In this document: positions 1 through 5,368 of the stretch, piece after piece | How positions within the stretch are numbered: the stretch's first letter is position 1 | How the letters are laid out: each line of letters begins with the position of its first letter | Assembly (NCBI GenBank): GCA_048498575.1 | Contig: JBEHXS010000183.1 | Span: 1 to 5,368 of the forward strand | Source of the DNA: DASZQY01 sp048498575 | GTDB lineage: Bacteria > Pseudomonadota > Alphaproteobacteria > Rhizobiales > Kaistiaceae | Length of the DNA stretch: 5,368 nt | Reading direction: 5' to 3' | The notes under the pieces: model-generated | What the model was told of the DNA's origin: nothing | Seen by the model: only the letters and a program-made list of their open reading frames with translations | The model's database searches: none | Position numbers and translations under genes: made by a program

Positions 1-357
1 CGGGTCCTTGGCGTCGGCGGAGATCTGGTCGGCGCCGGCCGGGGTGTACGGCTGCAGCAGGCCATCGGCGGCCGCCTTCTGGATGAACGGCGGCAGCGTC
101 ACGACGACGTCGGCCTGCGGGTTGGAGGTTTCCTTCGCCACGCGCTCGACTACGCCGCCCGAACCGGACTCGACGTACTGTACGGTGATGCCGGTCGCCT
201 TGGTGAAGGCGTCGAACTGGGTCTGGTACCAGTTCGGCGTGCCGTCGTGCAGGCCGTCGGCGCTGTAGATGGTGACGACGTTGTCGTCGGCATAGGCGGC
301 ACCGCCGCTGATTGCCGTAGCGGCGATCAGGGCTGCCAGAATTCGCTGGAGTTTCAT
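1..357 (-). CDS. phnS: 2-aminoethylphosphonate ABC transporter, periplasmic substrate-binding protein (5' part, runs off left edge)
   Basis: This is the first 119 codons of a periplasmic solute-binding protein; the gene continues beyond base 1. Residues 1-23 form a Sec signal peptide: a basic start (MKLQR), a hydrophobic core and a cleavage site after AYA, before DDN. The mature start has VVTIYSADGLHDG, NWYQTQFDAF, TGITVQYVESGSGGVVERV and ADVVVTLPPFIQKAA, which I recognise as the PhnS type of AEP-binding protein (family 1 fold, iron/spermidine-binding-like). It would capture AEP for a PhnTUV-type importer, which is not in the window. The ATG at 357 is chosen because GGGAG lies 8 nt upstream and the signal peptide starts cleanly there. 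An in-frame ATG at 381 would add MPRTGDAT and has no clear ribosome-binding site. The gene shares its strand with the phosphonate enzymes but is separated from pbfA by 357 bp and has its own candidate operator. Substrate assignment rests on recognised motifs and neighbours. Confidence 0.87.
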   Translation of the reverse strand, partial: MKLQRILAALIAATAISGGAAYADDNVVTIYSADGLHDGTPNWYQTQFDAFTKATGITVQYVESGSGGVVERVAKETSNPQADVVVTLPPFIQKAAADGLLQPYTPAGADQISADAKDP

Positions 358-365
358 GGTTGCGT

Positions 366-398
366 CTCCCGTTCGCGGCATGGGCCGCTGGACGGGAG
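366..398 (-). promoter_or_regulatory. Hairpin in the phnS leader that encloses the ribosome-binding site
   Basis: Read on the minus strand, CTCCCGT (398-392) is perfectly complementary to ACGGGAG (372-366). Inside it, GCGGC (388-384) pairs with GCCGC (379-375) around a CCAT loop, with a small 3/2 internal loop between the stems. The GGGAG in the 3' outer arm is the best Shine-Dalgarno for the phnS ATG, 8 nt away, so the folded leader would hide it. The pairing is seen directly; a regulatory role is inferred. The transcription start is unknown, and a start near 394 would remove part of the 5' arm. Confidence 0.5.
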
Positions 399-416
399 TC
401 TCGGTAGTCGCCTGCG

Positions 417-445
417 ATGACGCTCGGGTGACAGTTGCGCGACAG
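417..445 (-). promoter_or_regulatory. Candidate PhoB box (three 7-mers at 11-bp spacing) upstream of phnS
   Basis: On the minus strand the 7-mers CTGTCGC (445-439), CTGTCAC (434-428) and GCGTCAT (423-417) follow each other with 4-bp spacers, the 11-bp period of PhoB boxes (consensus 7-mer CTGTCAT). They match that consensus at 5/7, 6/7 and 5/7. The 18-bp right part is 15/18 identical to the element upstream of the oxidase operon (4019-4036). The site ends 59 bp before the phnS ATG. The only -10-like hexamer at the expected distance is TACCGA (406-401), which is weak. PhoB control of phosphonate genes is well known; this site is inferred. A pathway-specific regulator could use the same element. 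Confidence 0.55.
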
Positions 446-499
446 GCAAATTGCAATGCACCGCTACAGCCAATCGACATTCACCGCGACCGGAACAAG

Positions 500-576
500 C
501 TCTCCCCTCGCCCCGGAGGGAAGAGGGCTTCGCCTCTTACGAGCGCCAGCGAGTTAAAGGGCGAAGGGTGAGGGGG
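500..576 (-). repeat. Palindromic intergenic repeat, copy 1 (minus orientation)
   Basis: Read on the minus strand from 576, this copy has CCCCCTCACCC (576-566), then a stem CTTCGCC (566-560) pairing with GGCGAAG (534-528) around a 25-nt loop, then a terminal hairpin CTCTTCCCTC (525-516) pairing with GAGGGGAGAG (509-500). That last stem is 10 bp with one T.G wobble. The same block order, at nearly the same spacing, occurs in the opposite orientation at 602-670. It looks like a REP/BIME-type mobile palindromic element; I cannot name a family. Confidence 0.7.
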
Positions 577-601
577 ATCGCTCTCACCGGAAAGCGCAGG
601 A

Positions 602-670
602 CCCCCTCACCCGGTTTGCCTAATTCGCTTCACTCATAAGGCAAACGCGACCTCTCCCCTCAGGGAGAGG
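602..670 (+). repeat. Palindromic intergenic repeat, copy 2 (plus orientation)
   Basis: On the plus strand this copy has CCCCCTCACCC (602-612), a stem GTTTGCCT (614-621) pairing with AGGCAAAC (639-646) around a 17-nt loop, and a terminal hairpin CCTCTCCC (651-658) pairing with GGGAGAGG (663-670) around CTCA. The loop shares TCGCT and a CTC-TAA-like tail with copy 1. CCCCCTCACCC of this copy is the perfect reverse complement of 566-576, so the two copies can also pair with each other. The terminal hairpin lies 44 bp past the pbfA stop and could slow or stop transcription, but no T-run follows it on the minus strand. Confidence 0.72.
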
Positions 671-714
671 AGGAGATTTCCGTGCCGACAGAGAGCTGAT
701 GAACGTCGATGGGA

Positions 715-2046
715 CTACGGTGCCGTCGCGGCGACCGATGCTTCCAGGATTTCGAAGGCGCGATGAAACTGATCGAGCGGAATGGTGAGCGGCGGGCAGA
801 GCGTGATCACATCGCCGCCGCCGATCTTGAAGCTGAGGCCACGTTCCAGCGCCGCGTAGAGGATCGCCTCCGCCGTTTCCCGCGGCGTCGGCCCGCCGAC
901 CGTGATCGCGAGCATTGCGCCGGCCGAGCGCGCCCCGGCGAGGATCGGGTGCCGCCGCGCGATCTCGTCGAGGTGCATCACGCCGAGCCGCTCGAGCTCG
1001 CGCGCCCGCGCCAGCAGTCCGTCGCTTTCGATCACCGCCAGCGTGGCGAGACCGGCCGCCGCGCCGACCGGGCTTTTCTCGTGAGTGTAGTGGCCGAGCG
1101 CCGCCTGCGGTGCGACGTCGAGTTCCGGCCGCGCGATCATCGCCGCCATCGGCATGATGCCGCCGCCGAGACCCTTGCCGATCACCAGAATGTCAGGCGC
1201 GCAGCCCGCCTGCTCATAGGCGAACATCGTGCCGGTGCGGCCGAGGCAGCTCGGGATCTCGTCGAAGACGAGCAGCGTGCCGTTGCGTTCGCAGCTTGCG
1301 CGGACCTTCGGCCAGAAGGTCGCCGGCGGCTTCACCACCGTCGTCCAGCGCACCGGCTCCGCGACCAGCGCCGCGACGTCGCCCTGCAGCGACAGCACGT
1401 AGTCGATGTAGTCGGCCAGCCGTTCGAAGGCGGCGTCGCCGTGGCCGAAGAAGCGCTGGGCGAGGTCGAGCGGCGGCACGTGCTCTGCGCCCGGAAGCAG
1501 CGGCCCGGCGCCACGCTGGAACATGGCCTCGCCACCAATCGAGATCGCGTCGAGGTTGGCGCCGTGGAAGGAGTCCCACATGGACAGCGTCTTGTGGCGG
1601 CCGGTGGCGTAGCGCGCGAGCTTCAGCGCCATGCCGATTGCCGCCGCGCCGCTCGGCGCAAACAGCACCTTGCCGAGGCCGCCGGGCGCCAGCGCCACCA
1701 GCCGTTGCGCGAGCTCGATGGCGTAGCGGTTGGTGTAGCGCCGCGGGCTGAACGGCAGGGTGTCGATCGCCTCCTTGATTGCCGCGACGACGCGCGGGTG
1801 GCCGTAGCCGACCTGGTGCACGCTGTTGCCGTGGAAATCGAGAATGCGCCGGCCGGCGACGTCGATCAGCTCCGCGCCCTCCGCGCCGACGATGGCGTCG
1901 AGGCACGGCGTCGAGAGCGACTGATGGAGGAAGATCGCCGCGTCTTCGTCGAGGACGGCGCGCGTTTCGGCGTCGAGCGTCGCCGTCCAGGCGGCGCGTG
2001 CCGGCGATCGGTTGCCGTCGCCCTCCGCCGGTGCGGGGTCGTTCAC
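715..2046 (-). CDS. pbfA: (R)-1-hydroxy-2-aminoethylphosphonate ammonia-lyase, PLP-dependent (class III aminotransferase fold)
   Basis: This 443-residue PLP enzyme has the class III (ornithine/GABA) aminotransferase fold. PbfA-type members act as lyases, converting (R)-1-hydroxy-2-aminoethylphosphonate to phosphonoacetaldehyde and ammonia. Visible landmarks are LDFHGNSVHQVGYGHP (69-84), LPFSPRRYTN (97-106), the phosphate-cup segment PSGAAAIGMALKLAR (131-145), SMWDSFHGANLDAISIGG (155-172), the PLP-ring aspartate D262 in VFDEIPSCLGRTG, the Schiff-base lysine K291 in IGKGLGGG, and HYTHEKSPV (319-327). Ordinary class III transaminases have SGSEAVE at the cup; here both glutamates are replaced (A135, G138). 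The start is GTG, in a GTGA overlap with the phnX stop, so translation is probably coupled; no strong Shine-Dalgarno is visible. The open frame continues upstream only because it overlaps phnX. It feeds the same intermediate to PhnX as the oxidase does. The alternative is a transaminase on a related aminophosphonate. Confidence 0.83.
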   Translation of the reverse strand: MNDPAPAEGDGNRSPARAAWTATLDAETRAVLDEDAAIFLHQSLSTPCLDAIVGAEGAELIDVAGRRILDFHGNSVHQVGYGHPRVVAAIKEAIDTLPFSPRRYTNRYAIELAQRLVALAPGGLGKVLFAPSGAAAIGMALKLARYATGRHKTLSMWDSFHGANLDAISIGGEAMFQRGAGPLLPGAEHVPPLDLAQRFFGHGDAAFERLADYIDYVLSLQGDVAALVAEPVRWTTVVKPPATFWPKVRASCERNGTLLVFDEIPSCLGRTGTMFAYEQAGCAPDILVIGKGLGGGIMPMAAMIARPELDVAPQAALGHYTHEKSPVGAAAGLATLAVIESDGLLARARELERLGVMHLDEIARRHPILAGARSAGAMLAITVGGPTPRETAEAILYAALERGLSFKIGGGDVITLCPPLTIPLDQFHRAFEILEASVAATAP

Positions 2047-2855
2047 GGCCGTTCGCCGCGCGCCAGCCGCCCCTCGATTTCGGCAACGACCGGGAGCAGG
2101 TCGGCGACGCCGTCGATGACGTAATGCGCGCCGGCGCCGCCGAGCTTGGCCGCGGCCTCGGCCCGGCGCTTGCGAAAATCGTCCGCGGGTAGCGCCTTGG
2201 TATCGACGAGCGACAGGCCGAAGACGTTGCCGGTCACCGCGACGCCGACCGTCCACGCCCCGGCGTTCAGCCCCTCGGCGATGCCGACTTCGGTGTCGTC
2301 GATCTTGATGCAGGCCCAGGCGGGCCAGACCGCGAGATCGAGGAGGGCGCGATAGAAGAGGAACGGCGTCGGCCGTCCGTCGGGTGCGTCGCCGGTGCAC
2401 ACGACGCAATCCGGCACGAATCCCTGGCGCGCCGCGACCGGCACGATCTTGTCCATGATCTCGTGCGTGTAGCCGGTGGTCGTGCCGATCTTGAGCCCGG
2501 CGTCGCGCAGCGTTCGCGCGGCTTCGGCAGCGCCCGGAATCAGGTCGGCGAAACGCGAGGCTACGGCGATGTTCTTCGGCACGAAGACGGCGTAGACGGC
2601 GTCGATATCGGCTTCGGTCGGTTCGCGACCGTGCACCTTCCGCCACTCGGCCGCGATACGCGGCATGGCGAGCAACGCCGCTACGTGCGGCCGCTTGGCG
2701 ATGCCCATGGGCTGCCGCGCCTCGGCGATCGTGATGGTCACGCCGAACTCGCCGAACGCCTCGACGAACACGCCCATCGGGCCGAGCGAGCCATGATCGA
2801 CTACCGTTCCCGCCCAGTCGAAAACGACCGCCTTCAGATGCCGCAACGCGATCAT
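2043..2855 (-). CDS. phnX: Phosphonoacetaldehyde hydrolase (phosphonatase)
   Basis: This 270-residue HAD-superfamily hydrolase cleaves the C-P bond of phosphonoacetaldehyde to acetaldehyde and phosphate in the cytoplasm. The nucleophile is D13 in FDWAGTVVD (12-20). The lysine that forms the Schiff base with the substrate aldehyde is K54 in QPMGIAKRPHV (48-58), with M50 and H57 also in the places expected from the Bacillus cereus enzyme (one residue shifted). HAD motif II is TTTGYT (125-130), the GRPTPF segment (160-165) has the expected arginine R161, and the Mg-binding acidic pair is D186-D187 in KIDDTEVG. Length is typical. K54 separates it from phosphonatase-like relatives (TIGR03351 type) that lack this lysine. 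The ATG overlaps the oxidase stop by 4 bp (ATGA), and AGGAG lies 10 nt upstream inside the oxidase gene. As the phosphate-releasing step, it is the point where both upstream enzymes converge. Confidence 0.95.
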   Translation of the reverse strand: MIALRHLKAVVFDWAGTVVDHGSLGPMGVFVEAFGEFGVTITIAEARQPMGIAKRPHVAALLAMPRIAAEWRKVHGREPTEADIDAVYAVFVPKNIAVASRFADLIPGAAEAARTLRDAGLKIGTTTGYTHEIMDKIVPVAARQGFVPDCVVCTGDAPDGRPTPFLFYRALLDLAVWPAWACIKIDDTEVGIAEGLNAGAWTVGVAVTGNVFGLSLVDTKALPADDFRKRRAEAAAKLGGAGAHYVIDGVADLLPVVAEIEGRLARGERP

Positions 2856-3982
2856 GCCGCTTTCGCTCCTGCTCCGTAGAGTTCGCCGATGACTTCTTCG
2901 CCGATGGCAAACGACGTGCTGGCGCCGGTGCCGCTGGTGATGAGGACGAGCCGCACCGCATCCGACGGCCGGTCGATCAGGGCCAGCCGGTCGCTGGCCG
3001 AGGCGTACGTGCCGGTCCAGCGCTCGACGATCGGCAGGTCGCTCCAGCTCGGCAGCACGGCACGGAATTCGTCCAGGATGAGGTCGTCCACCGCTTCCGG
3101 CGCGAACGGATCGGGCGTCGCGGCGTAGTGGTGCGAGTCGCCGACCACCAGCGTGCCGTCGGCGCTGCCGACGACGATGAGGTGGACGCCGTTGGCGAGG
3201 TGCTCGGCCTGCTCGGCTTCCAGCCGCCGCTTCAGCGCCGCCGCTTCCGGCAGCTCGGCGTAGCCGAGGTAGCGCACCAGCCCAAGGTCCGACATGACGC
3301 CGCAAGGGAGCGGAGCGGCCGGCGCCGCCAGCCGCATCATGTGCAGCTTGCAGCGCACCAGACCGTGCGCCGCCAGCCGCTCGGCAAACAGGCCGTTGAA
3401 ATCGTCGCCGGGGCACACGATCGCGGTCTCCGCCTCGATCGTTCCGCGCGAGGTAACGATCGCCGGCGGCCGCACCTCGTGCACGGTCGCGCCGCGAACG
3501 AACGTCACGCCGTAGCGCTCGGCGAGCCACGCCGCGAGTTGCGGAATGGCGATGCGCGACTCGACGCGCAGCTCGTGCGGGCTGACCAGCGCGGCGTTCA
3601 CCTCGCTGAGGAAGGGGAAGCGCGAGCGCACCGCCGTGCCATAGACCAGCTCGCAGTCCTCGCCCATTTCGCTGTCGCGGAAAGCTTCCAGGACAGCGCG
3701 GGCCTCCGGCCGCTGTCCGGCGACGACCAGCCCGCGGTGAACGATGCGAATCCCGGCCTGCGGCGCCACTTCCGCCCATATGTCGCGAGACCGCATCGCG
3801 CGGTCCCAACCCTGTCCGGCCTGCTGTCCGGTGACGGTGATGAATCCGAAATTGCGCACCGAAGCGCCGTTCGCCTGCGCGTCGCGGTCAATAATCACAA
3901 CGCGTTTGCCGATCCGGACAGCAGCCAACGCATGCGCCAGCCCGCAGATTCCAGCTCCGACAATTGCCAGATCGTACGCCAA
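2852..3982 (-). CDS. FAD-dependent aminophosphonate oxidase (TIGR03364-like, DAO fold)
   Basis: This 376-residue flavoprotein belongs to the D-amino-acid-oxidase/glycine-oxidase fold. The N-terminal Rossmann motif is IVGAGICG (7-14), with D32 at the end of the second strand for the FAD ribose. SVRNFGFITVTGQQ (41-54), ESRIAIPQLAAWL (141-153), GTLVVGDSHHY (276-286) and the C-terminal ITSGTGASTSFAIGEEV (348-364) agree with the phosphonate-linked TIGR03364 clade (HpnW). FAD oxidases from phosphonate clusters, described as PbfC and PbfD, oxidise N-methyl-AEP and in some cases AEP to phosphonoacetaldehyde, and can replace PhnW; I infer that role here. By-products would be H2O2 and an amine or ammonia. 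The start is TTG, chosen because translation begins right at the AYDLAIVGAG strand and GGGGGA lies just upstream. It is first in an operon with phnX (ATGA overlap) and pbfA, with a candidate PhoB box 36 bp before the start. Exact substrate is uncertain. Confidence 0.85.
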   Translation of the reverse strand: MAYDLAIVGAGICGLAHALAAVRIGKRVVIIDRDAQANGASVRNFGFITVTGQQAGQGWDRAMRSRDIWAEVAPQAGIRIVHRGLVVAGQRPEARAVLEAFRDSEMGEDCELVYGTAVRSRFPFLSEVNAALVSPHELRVESRIAIPQLAAWLAERYGVTFVRGATVHEVRPPAIVTSRGTIEAETAIVCPGDDFNGLFAERLAAHGLVRCKLHMMRLAAPAAPLPCGVMSDLGLVRYLGYAELPEAAALKRRLEAEQAEHLANGVHLIVVGSADGTLVVGDSHHYAATPDPFAPEAVDDLILDEFRAVLPSWSDLPIVERWTGTYASASDRLALIDRPSDAVRLVLITSGTGASTSFAIGEEVIGELYGAGAKAA

Positions 3983-4018
3983 GGAATCCCCCGAGCCGCG
4001 ACAGGTCGTGGATCAGGT

Positions 4019-4047
4019 ATGACGCCCCGGTAACAGGTTCATGACGC
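4019..4047 (-). promoter_or_regulatory. Candidate PhoB box (three 7-mers at 11-bp spacing) upstream of the oxidase-phnX-pbfA operon
   Basis: On the minus strand the 7-mers GCGTCAT (4047-4041), CTGTTAC (4036-4030) and GCGTCAT (4025-4019) are separated by 4-bp spacers, each matching the PhoB 7-mer CTGTCAT at 5/7. The right-hand 18 bp (4036-4019) share 15/18 bases with 434-417 upstream of phnS. The site fills most of the 74-bp gap after the membrane-protein gene, so the enzyme operon probably has its own promoter. No good -10 hexamer is visible downstream, and only 36 bp remain before the TTG start, so the leader would be short. A dedicated phosphonate regulator is an alternative binder. Confidence 0.55.
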
Positions 4048-4056
4048 CGTGTGCGC

Positions 4057-5368
4057 TCAGTCCGCGGGATGGAGCAGGAGGCTTGGCTCGCCGGCGAAGC
4101 GGCCAGGGAAGACCGCGATCGGCGCACGCCCGGAGAGCGGCGTTGTCGTCAGGCGATAGGCCGGACCGTCGGCCGTCGCGAGGCCGAGAGCCGCGTCGCC
4201 CGAGTAGTAGGCGTCGTAGACGCGGGCATGCGGCAGGGCGCCGCGCAACGTCTCGACGCCGATGTTGGTCGCCACCGTTGCCGCAGTGGGCTGTCGCACG
4301 AGCCAGACCGTCGCGGCCGCGACAGGCGGCGCCGCGCGCGGATCGAAGGTAGTGCCAAACACGAGCGCGCAGATTTCCAGAGCGAGCATCAGTCCAACGG
4401 CAGGCAGCGCGACAGGCACGCGCGGGACAAGCATCGCGGCGATCAGTCCGCCCAGCACCGCCAGCGGCGCGAGATGGCGAAGCTGGTCGGGATTCTGGAA
4501 CAGGGCGATCCAGATTGCGTACGCTATGAAAGCCACGACCGCGGCAGCGAGTGCGGGCGGTGCTCCGCGCATGCGGAAGATCGGGACGGCCACCGAAGCG
4601 ATAATGAGCGCGGCCAGCGGGACGCCACCGGGGATTGCCGCGAGCGCCGCGAGCCAGTTGCCGTGCGCCGCTTCGGCAAACGGCGTGTTACCCCACAGCG
4701 TCGCGTGGCCGGCAAGGAAGCGCATGCCCTCGTCGAGGTAGGCGGTGCCTTCGAGCGCGGCGATCACGGCGGCAACGGGAAGGAGCACCGCCAGCCCACC
4801 GCCAATGGCCGGGACGACGATGCGCCGGGAAACCGCCGCCGCGCCGATCGCGGCTCCGGTAAGCAGCACCGCGTCGGACGGCCGGCAGGCAAAGGCCCAA
4901 GCCAGCGCGGCGCCAGCGAGGAACGAGCGCCATCGTGCCGGCGTTTCGCCGGCGCGTGGCAACAGCGCGAGGAAGACCAGCAGAAACAGGATCCCCGACC
5001 CGTCGGTGAGCAGGCTGAGCGCGAGGTCGGGGCTAAGCGGCTGCGCAAGGGTCAGCACGAAGGCGGCGAGCGCGGCGCCCCGCCCGCCATTCCGCCAGGC
5101 GATCAGCGCTGCCGCCGGCGGTATCGCGAGCGCGATCGTTCCCGTGAGCAAAGCCAGCGCGGCTGGCGGACTTCCGGCGATGGGCAACAGCACTCGGCCC
5201 ATCGCGATGAAGCCCGGATAACCGGGGAACTGCGGCGAGAAATCGAGGATGCTGAAACGCGTCAGCCCGCGCAAAAGGAAGAGCGCGTCGTCGGATGAAA
5301 TCGCTGGCTGATGCAGCGCGACCCAGATCGCCGCAGCTGCGTAGACGAGGAGAGCGGCAGCCCAGCCA
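4057..5368 (-). CDS. Multi-pass membrane protein, probable GT-C-type glycosyltransferase (3' part, runs off right edge)
   Basis: The last 436 codons of this gene are in the window, and the frame is open to the right edge, so the true start is beyond 5368. The TTG at 5274 is internal. Numbering from the first full codon, residues 1-18 are a hydrophobic helix, followed by an acidic pair D26-D27 in SSDDALFLL and then SPQFPGYPGF (44-53). A loop acidic motif after the first helix, followed by a YPG segment, is typical of GT-C transferases that use polyprenyl-phosphate sugars (ArnT/PMT, GT39-like). About ten further Ala/Leu-rich helices follow. The last 80 or so residues are soluble and probably periplasmic, ending LLLHPAD. 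No phosphonate link is visible. It may be an unrelated neighbour, since the 74-bp gap to the oxidase contains a candidate promoter. Acceptor and sugar donor cannot be told. Confidence 0.65.
   Translation of the reverse strand, partial: GWAAALLVYAAAAIWVALHQPAISSDDALFLLRGLTRFSILDFSPQFPGYPGFIAMGRVLLPIAGSPPAALALLTGTIALAIPPAAALIAWRNGGRGAALAAFVLTLAQPLSPDLALSLLTDGSGILFLLVFLALLPRAGETPARWRSFLAGAALAWAFACRPSDAVLLTGAAIGAAAVSRRIVVPAIGGGLAVLLPVAAVIAALEGTAYLDEGMRFLAGHATLWGNTPFAEAAHGNWLAALAAIPGGVPLAALIIASVAVPIFRMRGAPPALAAAVVAFIAYAIWIALFQNPDQLRHLAPLAVLGGLIAAMLVPRVPVALPAVGLMLALEICALVFGTTFDPRAAPPVAAATVWLVRQPTAATVATNIGVETLRGALPHARVYDAYYSGDAALGLATADGPAYRLTTTPLSGRAPIAVFPGRFAGEPSLLLHPAD

Larger units (their letters stand above)
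358..714. other. Non-coding region between pbfA and phnS
   Basis: This 357-bp gap holds no credible gene. From the phnS side it contains the hairpin leader (366-398), the candidate PhoB box (417-445), an AT-richer patch around ATTGCAAT (450-457), and two facing copies of a palindromic repeat (500-576 and 602-670). About 44 bp of unremarkable sequence then leads to the pbfA stop codon. Short open frames on the plus strand here have no ribosome-binding site and run through the repeat. Confidence 0.75.

Noticed and set aside
379..381. Upstream in-frame ATG as the phnS start
   Set aside because: It would put eight polar residues before the signal peptide and has no Shine-Dalgarno; the ATG at 357 has GGGAG at 8 nt.
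435..449. TTGC-N7-GCAA dyad with a T-N11-A spacing, like a LysR-type regulator box
   Set aside because: Most of it overlaps the 11-bp-periodic 7-mers, which are also present upstream of the oxidase, whereas this dyad is not. Four-base arms are weak evidence.
356..639. Small plus-strand open frames in the pbfA-phnS gap
   Set aside because: They run through the hairpin leader and palindromic repeats, have no ribosome-binding sites, and give low-complexity products.
651..670. Intrinsic terminator after pbfA
   Set aside because: The 8-bp hairpin is good, but no T-run follows on the minus strand and the hairpin is part of the palindromic repeat. Partial attenuation is possible, classical termination is not supported.
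709..2124. 471-codon open frame on the plus strand
   Set aside because: It lies antisense to pbfA, its product is Arg/Ala-rich with no recognisable motif, and it results from rare stop codons in high-GC DNA. The minus-strand product has clear PLP-enzyme motifs.
715..2961. Possible PhnX-PbfA or other fusion, because the pbfA frame stays open far upstream
   Set aside because: The upstream part is the wrong frame of phnX and gives an Arg-rich string; the PbfA homology begins just after the GTG at 2046.
3128..4033. 301-codon open frame on the plus strand
   Set aside because: It is antisense to the FAD oxidase, with no motif and no ribosome-binding site; the opposite strand carries GxGxxG and other family blocks.
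4051..5298. 415-codon open frame on the plus strand
   Set aside because: It is antisense to the membrane-protein gene; the product is a charged Arg/Gly/Glu-rich string without domains, while the minus strand has regular hydrophobic helices and GT-C motifs.
1..5368. tRNA, rRNA, CRISPR array, insertion sequence or toxin-antitoxin pair
   Set aside because: I looked for cloverleaf arms, regular spacer repeats, transposase motifs and terminal inverted repeats and saw none beyond the repeats listed.

Overview
The window looks like part of a high-GC proteobacterial chromosome, most likely an alphaproteobacterium (Hyphomicrobiales-like). This rests on the strongly G/C-biased third codon positions, TTG and GTG starts, and palindromic intergenic repeats with CCCCCTCACCC and CCTCTCCC arms. 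The lineage is an inference; there is no rRNA or other marker here.

Every gene I can support is on the minus strand, so the window reads right to left. From the right edge to 4057 is the C-terminal part of a multi-pass membrane protein resembling GT-C glycosyltransferases. After a 74-bp gap comes a tightly packed three-gene operon: an FAD-dependent aminophosphonate oxidase (3982 to 2852), phosphonoacetaldehyde hydrolase PhnX (2855 to 2043) and a PLP enzyme of the PbfA type, (R)-1-hydroxy-2-aminoethylphosphonate ammonia-lyase (2046 to 715). Both junctions are 4-bp overlaps (ATGA and GTGA). A 357-bp intergenic region follows, then the start of phnS (357 to the left edge), the periplasmic binding protein of a 2-aminoethylphosphonate (AEP) ABC importer.

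Together these genes describe hydrolytic phosphonate use. PhnS delivers aminoethylphosphonates to an importer whose other subunits would lie outside the window. The oxidase (AEP or N-methyl-AEP, oxidative deamination) and PbfA (1-hydroxy-AEP, ammonia elimination) would both yield phosphonoacetaldehyde. PhnX then splits its C-P bond to acetaldehyde and phosphate. No PhnW transaminase, PhnA/PhnY branch or regulator gene is visible; they could lie to the left of the window.

The most interesting parts are non-coding. The oxidase operon and phnS each carry an 18-bp element, 15/18 identical between the two sites, built from PhoB-box-like 7-mers at 11-bp spacing. A third, weaker 7-mer lies upstream in the same phase at both sites. 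The phnS ribosome-binding site lies in the 3' arm of a predicted hairpin. Between pbfA and phnS sit two diverged copies of one palindromic repeat, facing each other, whose stems differ by paired changes that keep base pairing.
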